Positions 62,276 through 64,000 of a stretch of DNA of 64,000 nt are shown piece after piece. The notes under the pieces were generated by a model. That model saw only the letters and a program-made list of their open reading frames with translations. It had not been told where the DNA came from and ran no database searches. A program made the translations under genes and the position numbers. Position 1 is the first letter of the stretch. Every line of letters begins with the position of its first letter. This DNA comes from Pedobacter metabolipauper (GTDB lineage: Bacteria; Bacteroidota; Bacteroidia; Sphingobacteriales; Sphingobacteriaceae): positions 249,601 through 313,600 of the forward strand of contig NZ_SNYC01000003.1 of the NCBI RefSeq assembly GCF_004362715.1, given 5' to 3'.

Positions 62276-63397
62276 CTATTTTATCCACCACTTTGAAGTT
62301 GGCATAATACTGTCTAAAACAACCTGTTCTCCAATCTTTGGAGTAATCACTTTGATATTTAAGACTTCTGCTTCTTTAATGACCCGGTTTATAGACTCGT
62401 CCCAGGCATGTGTAGCCAGCGAGAATTTCCCCCAGTGTACTGGAAGCAGAACTTTGGCTTTAAGATCAACGGCCGCTTTTGCCGTTTCTTCAGGCATCAT
62501 GTGAATATTGGCCCAGAATGCATTGTACTGACCATCTTCTAAAATTGCAAGATCAAAAGGTCCATAAGTATCACCTATTTTCGCAAAGTGTTTGTCATAG
62601 CCGGAATCACCACCCAAATAGATCGAATATCCCTTAGTTCTAAAAATGAAAGAAGACCACAGTGTTTTATTGCGGATGATGCCACGGCCAGAAAAATGTC
62701 TTGCCGGAGCCGCAGTAAATTCAGTATCGGCATTAATAGCCGTACTTTCCCACCAGTCGAGTTCTTTTATTTGATCAGCAGGAACACCCCAGTATTCCAG
62801 GTGCGCACCCACACCCAATGAGGTTACAAATACACCAACTTTATCCTTTAACTTTTTTATAGTTTCATAATCCAGGTGATCGTAATGGTCATGTGTAATT
62901 AACAGCACATCAATCCGTGGCATATCTTCAACCTTATACACATCAGCACCATCAAAGGCCTTAGTTCCAGCATAACTAACCGGAGAGGTACGACCGCTAA
63001 AAACAGGATCTACCAAAATATTAAGGCCGTTAACCTGGATCAGGTAGGAGGAATGGCCAAACCAGGTAATCTCTGGCTTTAAAGCAGGCTGCAGTTTTAG
63101 ATCACGTTTAACAGAAGGTAAGGTATAATCCGGGGTCTTACGCTCATGTGTAGCGAATAGAAAGTCCGCCATAACCCCGAAAAAAGTACCGCCTCCGGTA
63201 AATGTCGGGGTTTCGGATTGGTTCTGAAATGCGCCGTCAATGTATTGAGGAGACTTTTTAATCCGTTCCAGCCTTAATCCCGAAGGGGCTTTACCAAAAG
63301 AGGCTTGCTGTAAAAATAAAAATACTACTAAAGCCAGTACCCCAAGTATTACCGAAATTGTTATCATCGTTCGTTTAAGTATTCTTTTTAATCTCAT
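62276..63397 (-). CDS. Metallo-beta-lactamase-fold hydrolase (UlaG/NAPE-PLD-like)
   Basis: This 373-residue zinc hydrolase has one N-terminal membrane anchor (about 12-30), so it is likely tethered outside the cytoplasm. Its motif is HDHYDH (169-174), with later ligands in GGDSGYD and PVHWGKF. Context and length fit the branch that includes N-acyl-phosphatidylethanolamine phospholipase D and UlaG. The substrate is unknown. A -7 box TACTTTTG lies 35 bp before the start. Confidence 0.88.
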   Translation of the reverse strand: MRLKRILKRTMITISVILGVLALVVFLFLQQASFGKAPSGLRLERIKKSPQYIDGAFQNQSETPTFTGGGTFFGVMADFLFATHERKTPDYTLPSVKRDLKLQPALKPEITWFGHSSYLIQVNGLNILVDPVFSGRTSPVSYAGTKAFDGADVYKVEDMPRIDVLLITHDHYDHLDYETIKKLKDKVGVFVTSLGVGAHLEYWGVPADQIKELDWWESTAINADTEFTAAPARHFSGRGIIRNKTLWSSFIFRTKGYSIYLGGDSGYDKHFAKIGDTYGPFDLAILEDGQYNAFWANIHMMPEETAKAAVDLKAKVLLPVHWGKFSLATHAWDESINRVIKEAEVLNIKVITPKIGEQVVLDSIMPTSKWWIK

Positions 63398-63909
63398 TTT
63401 ATAACCGTTGATCTTCTACAGCTGATGGGTTCAAAAGTACACTTAATTTCATTACTTCGCTTTGTTATAAAGCCCTCGTTTATTTGCTGAAAAGACCATT
63501 GTCAATAGGATTTATGATAATGGCAGATATTGGTCTGCTTAACATCGCCCTGAGCATGAAAGGCCAATGGCTTTCTATACCTGATAAAGGAATATTATTG
63601 ATGCAGCAATAGCACTGATCGGACTGTATAATATAATAGTTACCAGGAACAGTTGATTAAATGGTATTTCTAAAAATGGCCGTTTGATGATAATTATAAA
63701 CCAAAGTATAAATACCTGTGTTTAAAGTATAAATACGGTTTTATTCAACGATTTTGATTATACCTTGCAATAAGTCAGTACATTAGCCCTTGGCGATTAG
63801 GGCGTCAGAATTCATAGGTTAAGTTGGCATCATCTGTGTATAGTAATTGGTATACCTGATGGTTAAATAGCGCTCCATCTATCAAGCAGGATTAGAGGGG
63901 CAGAACATA
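63398..63909. other. Intergenic region, one promoter box
   Basis: The only supported site is a minus-strand -7 box TACTTTTG (63439-63432) for the hydrolase. A short frame at 63513-63611 (32 residues, MIMADIGLLN...) lacks support. I see no other gene, repeat or hairpin. Confidence 0.5.
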
Positions 63910-64000
63910 ATGAATTTCATCAAACTATTTTATAAAGAATTATCAGGTAAAACAGAAACAAATTTAATGCAGGCACGAATCTTTCACCGGATTTGTATAA
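63910..64000 (+). CDS. Start of a gene cut by the window edge
   Basis: An ATG opens a frame without stop up to the last base, 30 codons (MNFIKLFYKELSGKTETN, then LMQARIFHRICI). A short polar start followed by FHRIC entering a hydrophobic run suggests the first membrane helix of a membrane protein, possibly a sensor kinase. Too little is visible to name it. Confidence 0.4.
   Translation, partial: MNFIKLFYKELSGKTETNLMQARIFHRICI

Noticed and set aside
63513..63611. 32-residue frame MIMADIGLLN...
   Set aside because: Short, no family resemblance, no start signal; treated as chance.
1..64000. tRNA genes, insertion sequences and prophage genes
   Set aside because: None found by reading: no tRNA-like cloverleaf with CCA-end context, no transposase or integrase, no target-site duplications.

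Overview
The window looks like core chromosome of a Bacteroidota species, most likely Sphingobacteriaceae (Pedobacter-like). The evidence is a SusC/SusD pair with its own ECF sigma and FecR anti-sigma genes, DUF4249, DUF4843 and PKD-like lipoproteins, several TlpA/DUF4369 thioredoxins, -7 promoter boxes of the Bacteroidota form TAnnTTTG, AT-rich intergenic DNA and little use of Shine-Dalgarno sites. I see no insertion sequence, prophage, CRISPR array or tRNA gene.

Layout. 1-345: four copies of a ~92-bp AT-rich tandem repeat. 353-6261 (minus): the four-gene ligase-associated DNA damage response cassette (nuclease, ligase, Lhr-like helicase, PdeM phosphoesterase). 6.3-10.9 kb: an unknown helical protein, a TonB-dependent receptor with its DUF4249 lipoprotein, and an aldose epimerase-like enzyme. 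11.0-13.0 kb: a CHASE/PAS histidine kinase. 13.0-15.6 kb: an MlaE-MlaF-MlaD type lipid transport operon. 15.7-21.3 kb: a DPP-IV-like peptidase, a membrane sulfatase, a secreted protein and an enoyl-CoA hydratase. 21.3-25.4 kb: ComEC translationally coupled to a helix-hairpin-helix/beta-barrel protein. 25.6-28.8 kb: a MerR regulator divergent from alaS, sharing mirror-image promoters. 30.0-41.7 kb: an ECF sigma/FecR/SusC/SusD/lipoprotein/thioredoxin nutrient uptake locus. 42.2-43.8 kb: two paralogous secreted His/Asn/Arg-rich proteins flanking a 44-residue membrane protein. 43.9-48.1 kb: gatB, a TlpA lipoprotein, a PhoB-type regulator and an RluA pseudouridine synthase. 48.2-50.1 kb (minus): an NtrC-type regulator and the RNase P RNA. 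50.3-64 kb: an unknown protein, two Uma2-family proteins, a YqjF-like protein, a ResB-CcsA fusion for cytochrome c maturation, an SRPBCC protein, a second ECF sigma factor, a serine hydrolase, a metallo-beta-lactamase-fold hydrolase and a gene running off the right edge.

The most unusual signal is non-coding. Two ~90-nt hairpins lie 4-7 nt after the stop codons of alaS (28760-28847) and of a thioredoxin gene (41747-41843). They share a 35-nt identical core, while their stem arms differ between copies yet stay complementary within each copy. Each is followed by an AGGAGG motif and then 190-260 bp of degenerate T/G-rich tandem repeats. This arrangement of hairpin, AGGAGG and repeat array is consistent with an undescribed structured RNA or repeat element.

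Other regulatory signals are a three-fold 11-bp TTAAC direct repeat (Pho-box spacing) before the PhoB-type gene, a pair of similar purine-rich terminator-ended transcript candidates (54.0 and 60.2 kb), and a 12-bp inverted repeat carrying the alaS and merR promoters.
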